DNA of 64,000 nucleotides from the NCBI RefSeq assembly GCF_900007165.1, contig NZ_CYGY02000014.1, forward strand, positions 1-64,000, written 5' to 3'. This document shows positions 55,585 through 64,000 of the stretch, piece by piece. The position numbers were made by a program, and so were the translations under genes. Position 1 is the stretch's first letter. The number at the start of each line of letters is the position of its first letter. The notes beneath the pieces are model-generated. The model was not told the origin of the DNA, did no database searches, and saw only the letters and a list, made by a program, of their open reading frames with translations. The stretch comes from Paraburkholderia piptadeniae (GTDB lineage Bacteria > Pseudomonadota > Gammaproteobacteria > Burkholderiales > Burkholderiaceae).

Positions 55585-57249
55585 CTACATGTTCGGATAG
55601 TTCGGACCGCCACCACCTTCGGGCGTGACCCACACGATGTTTTGGGTCGGATCCTTGATATCGCAGGTTTTGCAGTGGATGCAGTTCTGCGCGTTGATGA
55701 CGAGGCGTTCGCTGCCGTCGTCGTTCTTCACGAACTCGTAGACAGCGGCGGGGCAATAGCGGCTTTCCGGACCCGCGTAGGTTCGCAGGTTGACCTTCAT
55801 CGGGACAGTCGGATCCTTGAGCGTCAGGTGGGCGGGCTGATTCTCTTCGTGGTTCGTGTTCGAGATGAACACCGAGGACAGCCGGTCGAACGTCAGCTTG
55901 CCGTCCGGCTTCGGATACTCGATCGGCTTAAACTGCGACGCCGGCTTCAGCATCTCGTGATCCCAGTGCTGATGATGCAGCGTCCACGGCACGTTGCCGC
56001 CCATGAGCTTTTGCTCGATGCCGACCATCAGCGTGCCCAGATAGAGGCCCTTGCTCATCCACTGCTTGAAGTTGCGCGCGCGATAGAGTTCGGTGTGCAG
56101 CCACGAAGTCTTGAACGACTCGGGATACGCGGTCAGTTCGTCGCTATGGCGACCGGCCTGCACGGCGTCGAACGCGGCGTCGGCGGCGAGCATGCCCGTC
56201 TTGATTGCCGCGTGCGAACCCTTGATCCGCGACGCGTTCAAAAAGCCCGCATCGTCGCCCACCAGTGCGCCGCCCGGGAATGCGAGCTTCGGCAGCGACA
56301 GCAGTCCGCCTGCCGTGATCGCCCGCGCGCCATACGACACGCGCTTGCCGCCTTCCAGGAATTTGCGGATTTCCGGGTGCGTCTTGTAGCGCTGGAATTC
56401 TTCGAACGGCGACAGGTACGGATTCGAATAGCCGAGGCCGACCACGAAGCCCACCATCACCTGGTTGTTGTCGATGTGATAGAGGAACGAGCCGCCGTAG
56501 GTCTGCGTATCGAGCGGCCAGCCTGCGGTGTGAATCACCAGACCCGGCTTGTGCTTCGCCGGATCGATTTCCCACAGTTCCTTGATGCCGATGCCGTACA
56601 CCTGCGGATCGGCGCCATCACGCAGCTTGAACTTGTCGGAAAGCTGGCGGCCCAGATGCCCGCGCGCGCCTTCGCAGAACAGCGTGTATTTCGCGTGCAG
56701 CTCCATGCCCAGCTGAAAATTCTCCGTCGGCTCGCCGTCCTTGCCGATGCCCAGGTTGCCGGTCGCGACGCCCTTGACCGAGCCGTCGTCGTTGTAGAGC
56801 ACTTCAGCGGCAGGGAAGCCCGGGAAAATTTCGACGCCCAGTGCTTCGGCCTGCTGGCCGAGCCAGCGCGTGACGTTGGCGAGGCTGATCACGTAGTTGC
56901 CGTGATTCTTGAAGTTATCGGGCAGCGCCCAGTTCGGCACGGACTTCGCGCCCGTTTCGTTCAGGAACAGGAAGCGGTCTTCCGTGACTTCGACGTCCAG
57001 CGGCGCGCCTTTTTCCTTCCAGTCCGGAATCAGTTCGTTCAGCGCGCGGGGGTCCATCACCGCGCCCGAGAGGATATGCGCCCCAATTTCCGAGCCTTTT
57101 TCGAGCACGCAGACGCCGATTTCGACGCCTTTTTCCGCGGCACGCTGCTTCAGGCGAATGGCCGCCGACAGGCCCGCCGGGCCGCCGCCGACGATCACCA
57201 CGTCATATTCCATCGACTCGCGCGGGCTGCGAAGTTCCGGGGGATTCAT
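55585..57249 (-). CDS. electron transfer flavoprotein-ubiquinone oxidoreductase
   Basis: A 554-residue FAD and [4Fe-4S] enzyme of the inner membrane that reduces ubiquinone with electrons from ETF. The FAD motif is VVIVGGGPAGLSAAIRL near residue 17. The cluster ligands lie in CIHCKTCDIKDP and an upstream Cys in YCPAAVYE. It is first of the ETF-QO, hbd, etfB, etfA series on this strand. The full length matches the family. Confidence 0.96.
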   Translation of the reverse strand: MNPPELRSPRESMEYDVVIVGGGPAGLSAAIRLKQRAAEKGVEIGVCVLEKGSEIGAHILSGAVMDPRALNELIPDWKEKGAPLDVEVTEDRFLFLNETGAKSVPNWALPDNFKNHGNYVISLANVTRWLGQQAEALGVEIFPGFPAAEVLYNDDGSVKGVATGNLGIGKDGEPTENFQLGMELHAKYTLFCEGARGHLGRQLSDKFKLRDGADPQVYGIGIKELWEIDPAKHKPGLVIHTAGWPLDTQTYGGSFLYHIDNNQVMVGFVVGLGYSNPYLSPFEEFQRYKTHPEIRKFLEGGKRVSYGARAITAGGLLSLPKLAFPGGALVGDDAGFLNASRIKGSHAAIKTGMLAADAAFDAVQAGRHSDELTAYPESFKTSWLHTELYRARNFKQWMSKGLYLGTLMVGIEQKLMGGNVPWTLHHQHWDHEMLKPASQFKPIEYPKPDGKLTFDRLSSVFISNTNHEENQPAHLTLKDPTVPMKVNLRTYAGPESRYCPAAVYEFVKNDDGSERLVINAQNCIHCKTCDIKDPTQNIVWVTPEGGGGPNYPNM

Positions 57250-57304
57250 GTATTGAGGTTCCAGTCAGACCACACAAGCAGAGGTGGCGCACGGTCGGCA
57301 TTGA

Positions 57305-58543
57305 TTAGCAAGGCGATGAGCGGTGTGATTCGTCGATATCCGCCGCAGCCAGATCCAGCCAGTCCTGAAGGACCTCCTCCGTGTGCTGCCCCAGCGTCGG
57401 TGGTGCATGACGGTACTGCACCGGCGACTCCGACATACGGATCGGATTTGCGACCAGCGCCACCTGTTCCGTCAGCGGATGCGGCATCTCGATGCGCACG
57501 TTGCGCGACTGCACCTGTGGGTCCACGAATACCTGGCTCAGGTTGTTGATTGGGCCACACGGCACGCCCGCCCTCTCCATCAAGCCTATCCACTCACCTG
57601 TCGCACGCAATACTGTCGTGTCGCGAATCATCGCGACCAGCTGGTCCCGATGCTTAACACGCTGCGCATTGCTAGCAAAGCGTTCGTCCGCGGCCCATCC
57701 CGGTTCGCCCAGTGTTTTGCAGAGGCTCGCGAACTGACTGTCGTTGCCGACCGCAATGATCATGTGACCATCGGCCGTCGGGAAATCCTGGTAGGGCACG
57801 ATGTTCGGATGCGCATTTCCGATACGGCGAGGCACCACATTACCAACAAGATAATTCGTCGCCTGGTTGGCAAGGCAGGCGACCTGCACGTCGAGCAAAG
57901 CGAGATCGATATGCTGCCCAGCTCCAGAGCGCTCGCGGCGAGCAAGCGCCGCCAGGATCGCGACCGTCGCATAGAGACCTGTCGTGATGTCCGTCAGTGC
58001 AACGCCCACCTTCAACGGACCTTCGCCTTCCGTGCCATCCGCACGACCTGTGACGCTCATCAGCCCGCCCATGCCCTGAATCAGGAAGTCGTAACCGGCG
58101 CGTGCAGCATACGGTCCCGTCTGGCCAAATCCCGTGATCGAACAATAGATGAGGCGAGGATTCAGCTCTTTGAGGCTCGCGTAATCCAGCCCGTACTGGC
58201 TGAGTCCGCCGACCTTGAAGTTCTCAATAAGCACGTCTGCCTTGCTGGCCAGCTCCCTGACGAGCCGTTGTCCATCGGGCTGACTCAGGTCGATCGCCAC
58301 CGACCGCTTGTTGCGATTGGCGCACAGATAGTAAGCGGACTCGCCGGTCGACTCACCATCAACATCGTTCAGCCACGGCGGCCCCCAGGCACGCGTATCG
58401 TCGCCCGTACCGGGTCGTTCGACCTTGACCACATCCGCGCCCAGATCGGCCAGCAACTGGCTCGCCCATGGACCCGCCAGCACGCGGGAAAGGTCCAGCA
58501 CGCGCAGACCGTCGAGCGCTCCCTTGTTCGAAGTCTCGTTCAT
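57305..58543 (-). CDS. gcdG: succinyl-CoA:glutarate CoA-transferase (CaiB family)
   Basis: A 412-residue type III CoA-transferase. The catalytic Asp is present in RAGYDFLIQGMGG, with GLRVLDLSRVLAGPWASQLL at the start and ENFKVGGL near residue 107. Its position beside glutaryl-CoA dehydrogenase and a LysR gene matches the gcdHG organisation known in Pseudomonas. It would make glutaryl-CoA from glutarate. It starts six bases after the gcdH stop. Confidence 0.92.
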   Translation of the reverse strand: MNETSNKGALDGLRVLDLSRVLAGPWASQLLADLGADVVKVERPGTGDDTRAWGPPWLNDVDGESTGESAYYLCANRNKRSVAIDLSQPDGQRLVRELASKADVLIENFKVGGLSQYGLDYASLKELNPRLIYCSITGFGQTGPYAARAGYDFLIQGMGGLMSVTGRADGTEGEGPLKVGVALTDITTGLYATVAILAALARRERSGAGQHIDLALLDVQVACLANQATNYLVGNVVPRRIGNAHPNIVPYQDFPTADGHMIIAVGNDSQFASLCKTLGEPGWAADERFASNAQRVKHRDQLVAMIRDTTVLRATGEWIGLMERAGVPCGPINNLSQVFVDPQVQSRNVRIEMPHPLTEQVALVANPIRMSESPVQYRHAPPTLGQHTEEVLQDWLDLAAADIDESHRSSPC

Positions 58544-58549
58544 GGCTAC

Positions 58550-59737
58550 TCAGAACGCAGCGATGCCGGTGATTGCACGGCCAAGAATGAGCGCATGGAC
58601 ATCGTGCGTACCCTCGTAGGTGTTGACCACCTCCAGATTCACCAGATGCCGCGCAACCCCAAACTCATCGCTGATTCCGTTGCCGCCGAGCATATCGCGC
58701 GCAACTCGGGCGATATCGAGTGACTTCCCACACGAGTTGCGTTTCATGATCGACGTGATTTCGACGGCCGCTGTGCCCTCATCCTTCATCCGGCCAAGGC
58801 GAAGACACCCCTGCAGACCAAGCGTGATTTCCGTCTGCATGTCGGCCAGCTTCTTCTGGACCAGCTGGTTCGCTGCGAGCGGCCTGCCGAACTGCTTGCG
58901 ATCGAGAACGTACTGGCGCGCGCGATGCCAACAGTCTTCGGCAGCACCCAGCGCACCCCATGCGATCCCGTAACGCGCGCTGTTCAGGCAGGTGAACGGC
59001 CCCTTCAAACCGCGGACGTCCGGAAACGCGTTTTCTTCCGGGCAGAACACGTCATCCATCACGATCTCACCCGTAATCGACGCACGCAGGCCGACCTTGC
59101 CATGGATTGCCGGCGCGGAAAGCCCTTTCCAGCCCTTCTCAAGCACGAATCCGCGGATCGCACCTTCATCGTCCTTCGCCCAGACGACGAACACATCGGC
59201 GATGGGGCTATTCGTGATCCACATTTTGCTGCCCGTCAGCAGATACCCGCCGTCGACCTTCCTTGCACGCGTCATCATGCTGCCCGGATCAGAACCGTGA
59301 TTGGGTTCCGTCAAACCGAAACAACCGATCCATTCGCCTCGCGCCAACCGGGGAAGATACTTCTGCCGCGTCGCTTCACTGCCGAATTCGTTGATCGGCA
59401 CCATCACGAGCGACGACTGCACGCTCATCATCGAGCGATATCCGGAATCGACTCGCTCCACTTCCCGCGCGACGAGGCCATAGCAAACATAGTTGAGACC
59501 TGCTCCACCGTACGCTTCGGGAAGCGTGGCGCCCAGCAAACCAAGCTCGCCCATCTCACGAAAGATCTCGGTATCCGTATGTTCGCAGCGAAAGGCCTCG
59601 AGCACACGCGGTGCGAGACGTTCCTGACAATATGCATGCGCCGATTCGCGCACGAGGCGCTCCTCCTCCGTCAGCTGCTGGTCCAGCAGTAGTGGGTCCT
59701 CCCACTGAAACGACGTCGACTTGTGCTGTGCACTCAT
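58550..59737 (-). CDS. gcdH: glutaryl-CoA dehydrogenase
   Basis: A 395-residue acyl-CoA dehydrogenase that oxidises and decarboxylates glutaryl-CoA to crotonyl-CoA. The family pattern is [37 protein letters not shown] in outline, with the Arg of GYRSM. The FAD/active-site part reads [17 protein letters not shown] and [20 protein letters not shown], with the catalytic Glu in YEGTHD. ATG 59737 is used. It feeds electrons to the ETF genes next door. Confidence 0.95.
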   Translation of the reverse strand: MSAQHKSTSFQWEDPLLLDQQLTEEERLVRESAHAYCQERLAPRVLEAFRCEHTDTEIFREMGELGLLGATLPEAYGGAGLNYVCYGLVAREVERVDSGYRSMMSVQSSLVMVPINEFGSEATRQKYLPRLARGEWIGCFGLTEPNHGSDPGSMMTRARKVDGGYLLTGSKMWITNSPIADVFVVWAKDDEGAIRGFVLEKGWKGLSAPAIHGKVGLRASITGEIVMDDVFCPEENAFPDVRGLKGPFTCLNSARYGIAWGALGAAEDCWHRARQYVLDRKQFGRPLAANQLVQKKLADMQTEITLGLQGCLRLGRMKDEGTAAVEITSIMKRNSCGKSLDIARVARDMLGGNGISDEFGVARHLVNLEVVNTYEGTHDVHALILGRAITGIAAF

Positions 59738-59817
59738 TTCATACTCTATACAGGATGGGTATGAAGCGAATTTACAGACGCTTTTCGACCTATTCAAACG
59801 ATTTGTTTGCACTGACC

Positions 59818-59834
59818 TGTGCGAAAATCGCACA
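59818..59834. promoter_or_regulatory. LysR box TGTGCGA-aaa-TCGCACA
   Basis: A perfect 7-bp inverted repeat with 3-base spacer, containing a T-N11-A LysR box (TGCGAAAATCGCA). It lies 29 bases before the LysR gene start and 80 bases before gcdH, ideal for divergent control. Confidence 0.72.
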
Positions 59835-59863
59835 AATCAGCCACGATCATCCAAGGCGCCATC

Positions 59864-60775
59864 ATGCGCAGAAAGATCCCTTCGACGGCAGCGCTGTCCG
59901 CATTCGAAACGGCCGCTCGCCATCAGAGTTTCACCAAGGCGGCGGATGAACTCGCCGTGACGCAAAGTGCGATATGCCGTCAGATAGGCTCGCTGGAGGA
60001 ATTCCTCGGCGTGAAACTGTTCCGACGTGACCGGCGCGGCGTCGGCCTCACCGAAGCCGGCGTCATCTACAGTCGCAAGGTTGCATCGCGCCTGGATGAA
60101 GTGGAACGCGACACGCTGGAACTCATGGCTAAGGGCGGCCACGGTGGATCACTTGAACTGGCTGTCGTCCCGACGTTCGCGACAAAGTGGCTTTTGCCGC
60201 GCATACCCTGCTTCAATGAGGCGTATCCGGACATCACCGTCAATCTTACGGTCCGCACGCGACCATTTCTTTTCGACGACACGGAGTTCGACGCGGCGAT
60301 TCATGCGGGCACCGCGATCTGGCCGGGCACGGAAGGCACCTTCCTGATGCGTGAAAGCCTGATCGCCGTATGCAGCCCGAAGCTGATTGCACCACGCACC
60401 AGACTAACTGCGACGGACTGGCGCCGGTACCCTCTTCTGCAACAGAGCACGCGCCCCTATGCGTGGCGAGACTGGTTTGCGTCGCGCAACATGCAGGTTG
60501 AAGGGGATATGTCGGGTCCGAGACTCGAGCTATTTTCGATGCTCGCCGAAGCGGCAATTCACGGTATGGGTATCGCGCTCATTCCTCGCCTGCTCATCGA
60601 GGACGAACTACAGCGCGGCGCATTGATCCAGGCGGCGAGCCACGAATATCCCGGCAATCGCTCCTACTACCTGATCTACCCGGAGCGTAAGGCCGACAAT
60701 GCGGCGCTAAAGATGTTTCGGGCATGGATCGATGCGCAGGCGCAGCAATATCGAAAGCCCATGGGACTTGAATGA
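59864..60775 (+). CDS. gcdR: LysR-family regulator of the glutarate genes (GcvA subgroup)
   Basis: A 304-residue LysR protein of the GcvA/AmpR-like subgroup. IPSTAALSAFETAARHQSF and TKAADELAVTQSAICRQIGSLEEFLGVKLF mark the helix-turn-helix. It is divergent from gcdH-gcdG with a palindromic box between. The same layout (gcdR) is known in pseudomonads. ATG 59864 is chosen by homology; an in-frame start upstream would overlap the operator. Confidence 0.9.
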   Translation: MRRKIPSTAALSAFETAARHQSFTKAADELAVTQSAICRQIGSLEEFLGVKLFRRDRRGVGLTEAGVIYSRKVASRLDEVERDTLELMAKGGHGGSLELAVVPTFATKWLLPRIPCFNEAYPDITVNLTVRTRPFLFDDTEFDAAIHAGTAIWPGTEGTFLMRESLIAVCSPKLIAPRTRLTATDWRRYPLLQQSTRPYAWRDWFASRNMQVEGDMSGPRLELFSMLAEAAIHGMGIALIPRLLIEDELQRGALIQAASHEYPGNRSYYLIYPERKADNAALKMFRAWIDAQAQQYRKPMGLE

Positions 60776-60858
60776 AGTGAAGTCGGACGGCTCTTACAAG
60801 CCCTCCTCGACGGGTGAGTCATTCTGCTATGGAAGACCACCCGCCCGCACTCATGGCA

Positions 60859-62028
60859 TCAGAACTTGACGCGCAAACCGGCACTAGTCAGGAACTGCTT
60901 GTTGGTGGACGAAGGGCCACCGCTGCCGCCAATGAATGCACCACTGAAAATCGTTCCCGACGCCCCTGTCACGTGCTGATATTCGGCCATAAGATAGACG
61001 TCTGTGCGCTTGGACAACGAATACGATGTCATCAGATTGAACTGGTTCCAGCGCGGCTTCGCATGCATCGAAGCGTTCGAATACGATCCATCCGTGAAGG
61101 TGTATGACGCGGCCACCACCCACGCCGGCGTAATCAGATAGCGAACATTCGCTTCGTAGTTGTCGAAAGTCAGGTCGGTGGGCGAACCAGTGGGAGCCGG
61201 TGCAAGCGTACTGCCGCGATACACGGCTGTAGTATCGTCGTAACGCGAGTGACTCCACACCACCCCCAGCGTCGCCGGACCAATCACATACGCGCCGCCG
61301 ACGCCCCATACCTGCTGGCGCGCCGCATGAAATGTCGCATCTCCCGAAGTAGATGAGCCGTCGAGTGCACCCGCTGCGCCATCCCCCGGATTGTCGATAC
61401 GCATGTACGCAGCACTGAGCGTGAAGGGACCGTGGTTATAGGTCGCACCCGCACTGAACGCGCGATTGTCGGCGAAATCCCCAGCCTTGTTTGAGAAAGC
61501 ATACAAACTGCCAAACTTCAACCCATTGATATCCGGGCTGGCGTATTTAACGGCGTTGTCGAGCCGGAAGAAATCGCCGAAGTTATCGTTATCCATCGGA
61601 TGCATGAATTCGAGGCCGCCCACAAAGCTTTGTGCGAGACTTCGCGGCGCGAGATAGTCGACGACTGAATCGTACTGGCGACCCAACGTGACTGCGCCAT
61701 ATGAACTGGACATGCCGACCCATGCCTGGCGTCCAAACAGACGCCCACCTTGCTGAAGCCCGCCGTTGGTACCCGTAAACCCGTTCTCGAGTTTGAAGAT
61801 CGCCTGCAGCCCGCCGCCCAGATCCTCACTCCCCGTCAGCCCCCAACGGTTGCCAACAATATTGCCCGACGAAGCAAAAACGTTGCTGCGACCCGCACCG
61901 CTCGCCGTGCGCTGATTGTTCACATACGACACACCATTGTCGATCAACCCGTAAAGGGTGACGGAACTCTGTGCATGTGCCGCTACACCCAAGCAACCGC
62001 AAATCGCGGGTACAAGAAGCCTCTTCAT
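60859..62028 (-). CDS. trimeric porin (Burkholderia OmpC-like)
   Basis: A 389-residue outer-membrane porin. The signal peptide ends at HAQ, followed by SSVTLYGLIDNGVSYV, and the protein ends in the terminal Phe of GLRVKF. FGRQAWVGMSSSYGAVTLGRQYDSVVDY is the loop-3 region. Its promoter region shares a LacI-type operator with the dehydrogenase gene on the other side, so it probably admits the same substrate. Confidence 0.95.
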   Translation of the reverse strand: MKRLLVPAICGCLGVAAHAQSSVTLYGLIDNGVSYVNNQRTASGAGRSNVFASSGNIVGNRWGLTGSEDLGGGLQAIFKLENGFTGTNGGLQQGGRLFGRQAWVGMSSSYGAVTLGRQYDSVVDYLAPRSLAQSFVGGLEFMHPMDNDNFGDFFRLDNAVKYASPDINGLKFGSLYAFSNKAGDFADNRAFSAGATYNHGPFTLSAAYMRIDNPGDGAAGALDGSSTSGDATFHAARQQVWGVGGAYVIGPATLGVVWSHSRYDDTTAVYRGSTLAPAPTGSPTDLTFDNYEANVRYLITPAWVVAASYTFTDGSYSNASMHAKPRWNQFNLMTSYSLSKRTDVYLMAEYQHVTGASGTIFSGAFIGGSGGPSSTNKQFLTSAGLRVKF

Positions 62029-62250
62029 TCCTTTGTCTCCTGCCAGTCGTGGTAATCAGGTTTGTTTTACGTAGTGCTATACCTTCAGAGAACAACGCGG
62101 CGCACCGCACAGCGACATCACATGATTTCAAACGCGCATTTTTTTTGCACGTCGCTGTTTCCTTTCGTTCTTGTCGTACCAATCGTTCACAGGTGAGCGG
62201 AGGAATTCCGCCAGCTCGCAGATGAAGCTGGCTCCGTCTCCCTATTGAGC

Positions 62251-62262
62251 GCGAACGTTAGC
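62251..62262. promoter_or_regulatory. LacI-type operator in the porin/dehydrogenase divergent region
   Basis: GCGAACGTTAGC differs by one base from the 51511 palindrome GCTAACGTTAGC and shares its right flank GCATT. It lies about 220 bases before the porin ATG. The 454-base region around it has no recognisable gene. Confidence 0.65.
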
Positions 62263-62405
62263 ATTGACGAGCGGAGTCTAGTTGTGGATTTTTATTGTGT
62301 CAATCGGGTTTTCGAGTACCTAAATCAAGGGCTTACGCTAAATTCACAGGTTCCGTCGCAGGACATCCATGACAAACCCACGCTTGGCATCATCCAAATG
62401 TCATG

Positions 62406-62415
62406 CTAACGTTAG
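62406..62415. promoter_or_regulatory. LacI-type operator upstream of the D-2-hydroxyacid dehydrogenase gene
   Basis: CTAACGTTAG is a perfect 10-bp core, with TG before and TGCA after it. It lies 68 bases before the dehydrogenase ATG and 150 bases from the operator at 62251. Confidence 0.65.
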
Positions 62416-62482
62416 TGCAAATGAAGCACACCGTTCAACACCCGCGGCAAGCACTTCCCTACCAACACCCAGGTTCAATCCC

Positions 62483-63445
62483 ATGATCGATACAGTCTTT
62501 CTGACCGACTATGCGTGGCCCGACGACAGCGTCGAGCGAGAGGTCGTCGAGCGTGCCGCGATGCGGCTGGTAAGCGGACCGGCGATCCCCCTACCGGCCG
62601 CCGAAATCGAAGCGATGGTTCGAGAGCATCGACCTTCCGCAATCCTCACCTGCTGGGCTCCCGTCTCGGCAGAAGCCATTGAAGCTTCTGCACGGCTGCA
62701 GATCGTTGCAAGGCTTGGCGTGGGTCTCGACAACATCGCAGTGGACGCCGCCACCGCCCGCGGCATTGTGGTGACGAACGTGCCGGACTACTGTGTCGAA
62801 GAAGTCTCCGATCACGCCATCGGATTTGCACTCGCATGGACACGCGGGCTGGTGTTTTTCGATCGGGAAGTGCACGCTGGGCGCTGGTCTCCCGCCGAAG
62901 CCAGACTGCGCCGGTTGGGCGCACTCACGTGCGGACTCGTCGGCTTCGGCCGCATCGCCCGCGCAACGGCGCGCAAGCTCGGCGCGTTCGGTTGCAGGCT
63001 TCTCACGCATGATCCTTTTCTGCGTGAGGACCCACCAGGGGTGCAAGCCGTTGGGCTCGACGAACTTCTGACAAATAGCGACATCGTGATCGTCCATGCG
63101 CCGCTCACGGAAGGAACCCGGCATCTGATGAATCGCGAGCAAATCGCGCGCATGCGTCACGGTAGCCTGCTAATCAATGTGAGCCGTGGCGGCATCGTCG
63201 ATACAAACGCCGTTATCGAGGCACTGCAAAGCGGCCAACTGTCGGCGGCGGCGCTGGATGTTCTCGAGTCGGAGCCCGTTGTCCCCGGCGAACTGCTTCG
63301 CGAGCGAGGCGCCATGTTGACACCGCACGTCGCGTTTTCTTCGGACGCGTCGCTGCTGGAACTTCGCAGACGGGCGGCTGAAGAAGTCGTGCGGGTACTA
63401 CGCGGCGACGCGCCACGCAATCCCTGCAATTTGCCCCCGGCGTAA
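62483..63445 (+). CDS. D-2-hydroxyacid dehydrogenase (C-terminal-binding-protein-like)
   Basis: A 320-residue NAD-dependent D-isomer-specific dehydrogenase. GLVGFGRIARATARKLGAFG is the Rossmann motif. Catalytic Arg is in INVSRGGIVD, Glu in LESEPVVPG and His in LTPHVAFSS. ATG 62483 is chosen since the frame upstream (from 62369) runs through an operator and has no family similarity. The LacI-type operator is at 62406. A kinase-family gene follows after 34 bases. Confidence 0.92.
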   Translation: MIDTVFLTDYAWPDDSVEREVVERAAMRLVSGPAIPLPAAEIEAMVREHRPSAILTCWAPVSAEAIEASARLQIVARLGVGLDNIAVDAATARGIVVTNVPDYCVEEVSDHAIGFALAWTRGLVFFDREVHAGRWSPAEARLRRLGALTCGLVGFGRIARATARKLGAFGCRLLTHDPFLREDPPGVQAVGLDELLTNSDIVIVHAPLTEGTRHLMNREQIARMRHGSLLINVSRGGIVDTNAVIEALQSGQLSAAALDVLESEPVVPGELLRERGAMLTPHVAFSSDASLLELRRRAAEEVVRVLRGDAPRNPCNLPPA

Positions 63446-63479
63446 CCGCCTTCAATCGCCCGATTTCAAAGAACTCAAG

Positions 63480-64000
63480 ATGACGCAAACGAATTCTCCC
63501 GATCCGCAGCTCGATGCCTTTCTCGTCGAGCACGATCTGGCTCGCAAGGATGAAATACCCTCCTGGCACCCACTCGCCGGCGGAGTCTCCTCCGATATCT
63601 GGCGTGTCGATCTCTCAATGGGCTCGCTGTGCGTCAAGCGCGCCCTGGCTACACTCAAGGTCGCCGCATGCTGGGAAGTACCTGTGTCGCGCAACGCCGA
63701 TGAATGGGCGTGGATGGAATTTGCGGCGCGGCATTGCCCCGACAATGTGCCAGCTCCCATCGCACACGACGAGAAGCTCGGCGTATTTGCGATGTCGTTT
63801 CTTGCGCCGTGCGCGCATCCCGTCTGGAAGCAGCAGTTGATGAGCGGCCACGTCGAGCCCGAAACAGCCCGCGCGGTCGGTCGTCTGATCGGGCATTTGC
63901 ACGCGGTCAGCGCCGACGACGGTGAGTTGAGGGAGCGCTTCGACACGCTTGATAACTTTCGCGCGCTCCGCCTCGATCCCTATCTGATCGCCACATCAAA
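63480..64000 (+). CDS. aminoglycoside phosphotransferase-fold kinase, partial
   Basis: From ATG 63480 the frame stays open to the window edge (173 codons). It has LAGGVSSDIWRVDL (nucleotide-loop type), CVKRAL with the ATP-binding Lys, and then FAMSFLAP and IGHLHAVSADDG, the hinge and pre-catalytic parts of APH/choline-kinase proteins. The catalytic HxD region lies beyond the edge. It lies 34 bases after the dehydrogenase gene, so the two are probably co-transcribed. Its substrate could be a hydroxylated small molecule; drug resistance is unlikely from context. Confidence 0.8.
   Translation, partial: MTQTNSPDPQLDAFLVEHDLARKDEIPSWHPLAGGVSSDIWRVDLSMGSLCVKRALATLKVAACWEVPVSRNADEWAWMEFAARHCPDNVPAPIAHDEKLGVFAMSFLAPCAHPVWKQQLMSGHVEPETARAVGRLIGHLHAVSADDGELRERFDTLDNFRALRLDPYLIATS

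Noticed and set aside
55297..57549. 750-codon open frame on the plus strand
   Set aside because: It lies antisense to the ETF-ubiquinone oxidoreductase and hbd genes and reads as Arg/Asp/His-rich sequence. It is a high-GC shadow frame.
1..64000. CRISPR arrays, tRNA or rRNA genes, prophage
   Set aside because: No evenly spaced repeats, cloverleaf sequences, rRNA stretches or phage structural genes were found on reading both strands.

Overview
The window looks like a piece of a high-GC Burkholderiales genome, most like Paraburkholderia or Caballeronia. The signs are two Burkholderia-type trimeric porins with an N-terminal SxVTLYG motif, many LysR and LacI regulators, CoA-based catabolic operons in tight ATGA-overlap layouts, a DUF4148-like small exported protein, and a split alpha-subunit transhydrogenase. 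No rRNA, tRNA or CRISPR array was seen.

Region 1 (1-27 kb) is a catabolic island. A minus-strand operon (8951 to 205) encodes an enoyl-CoA hydratase, a CaiB-type CoA-transferase lacking the usual catalytic Asp, a fumarylacetoacetase, a three-subunit form II CoxL-type molybdenum hydroxylase, a 77-residue protein of unknown role and a doubled CoxG. A divergent plus-strand run carries an NmrA-like oxidoreductase, an alpha/beta hydrolase with an Asp nucleophile, a BKACE-type beta-keto acid cleavage enzyme and an acyl-CoA synthetase, followed by decayed LysR and carboxymuconolactone decarboxylase genes. Next comes a HisD/HpsN-like dehydrogenase cassette with a LacI regulator, a halohydrin-dehalogenase-like protein whose catalytic Tyr is Pro, a MarR regulator, and a beta-oxidation set (enoyl-CoA hydratase, thiolase, FadB/FadJ-like protein, thioesterase) with a frameshifted monooxygenase.

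Region 2 (27.3-31.05 kb) is a nested insertion. An IS66-family element with an 8-bp target duplication sits inside an already decayed ISAs1-type transposase gene. The IS66 tnpC carries an in-frame amber codon, and a perfect 12-bp hairpin lies between the Shine-Dalgarno sequence and the ATG of tnpA.

Region 3 (31.5-47.5 kb) holds RidA with a divergent LysR, a PAS histidine kinase, a chemotaxis receptor, the pntA1-pntA2-pntB transhydrogenase, a porin, and an operon (RraA, D-2-hydroxyacid dehydrogenase, unusual SDR, MFS, RidA, Tat-exported metallo-beta-lactamase-fold protein) divergent from a LysR gene.

Region 4 (47.7-64 kb) holds cytochrome b561, a small exported protein, an FAH-MFS operon with a LacI regulator, ETF alpha and beta with hydroxybutyryl-CoA dehydrogenase and ETF-ubiquinone oxidoreductase, a glutarate module (gcdG, gcdH and a LysR gene), a second porin, a D-2-hydroxyacid dehydrogenase and a partial phosphotransferase-family kinase. 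Palindromes built on GCTAACGTTAGC occur upstream of the MFS-FAH operon and between the second porin and the dehydrogenase. They suggest one LacI regulon covering outer-membrane entry, inner-membrane transport and two enzymes.
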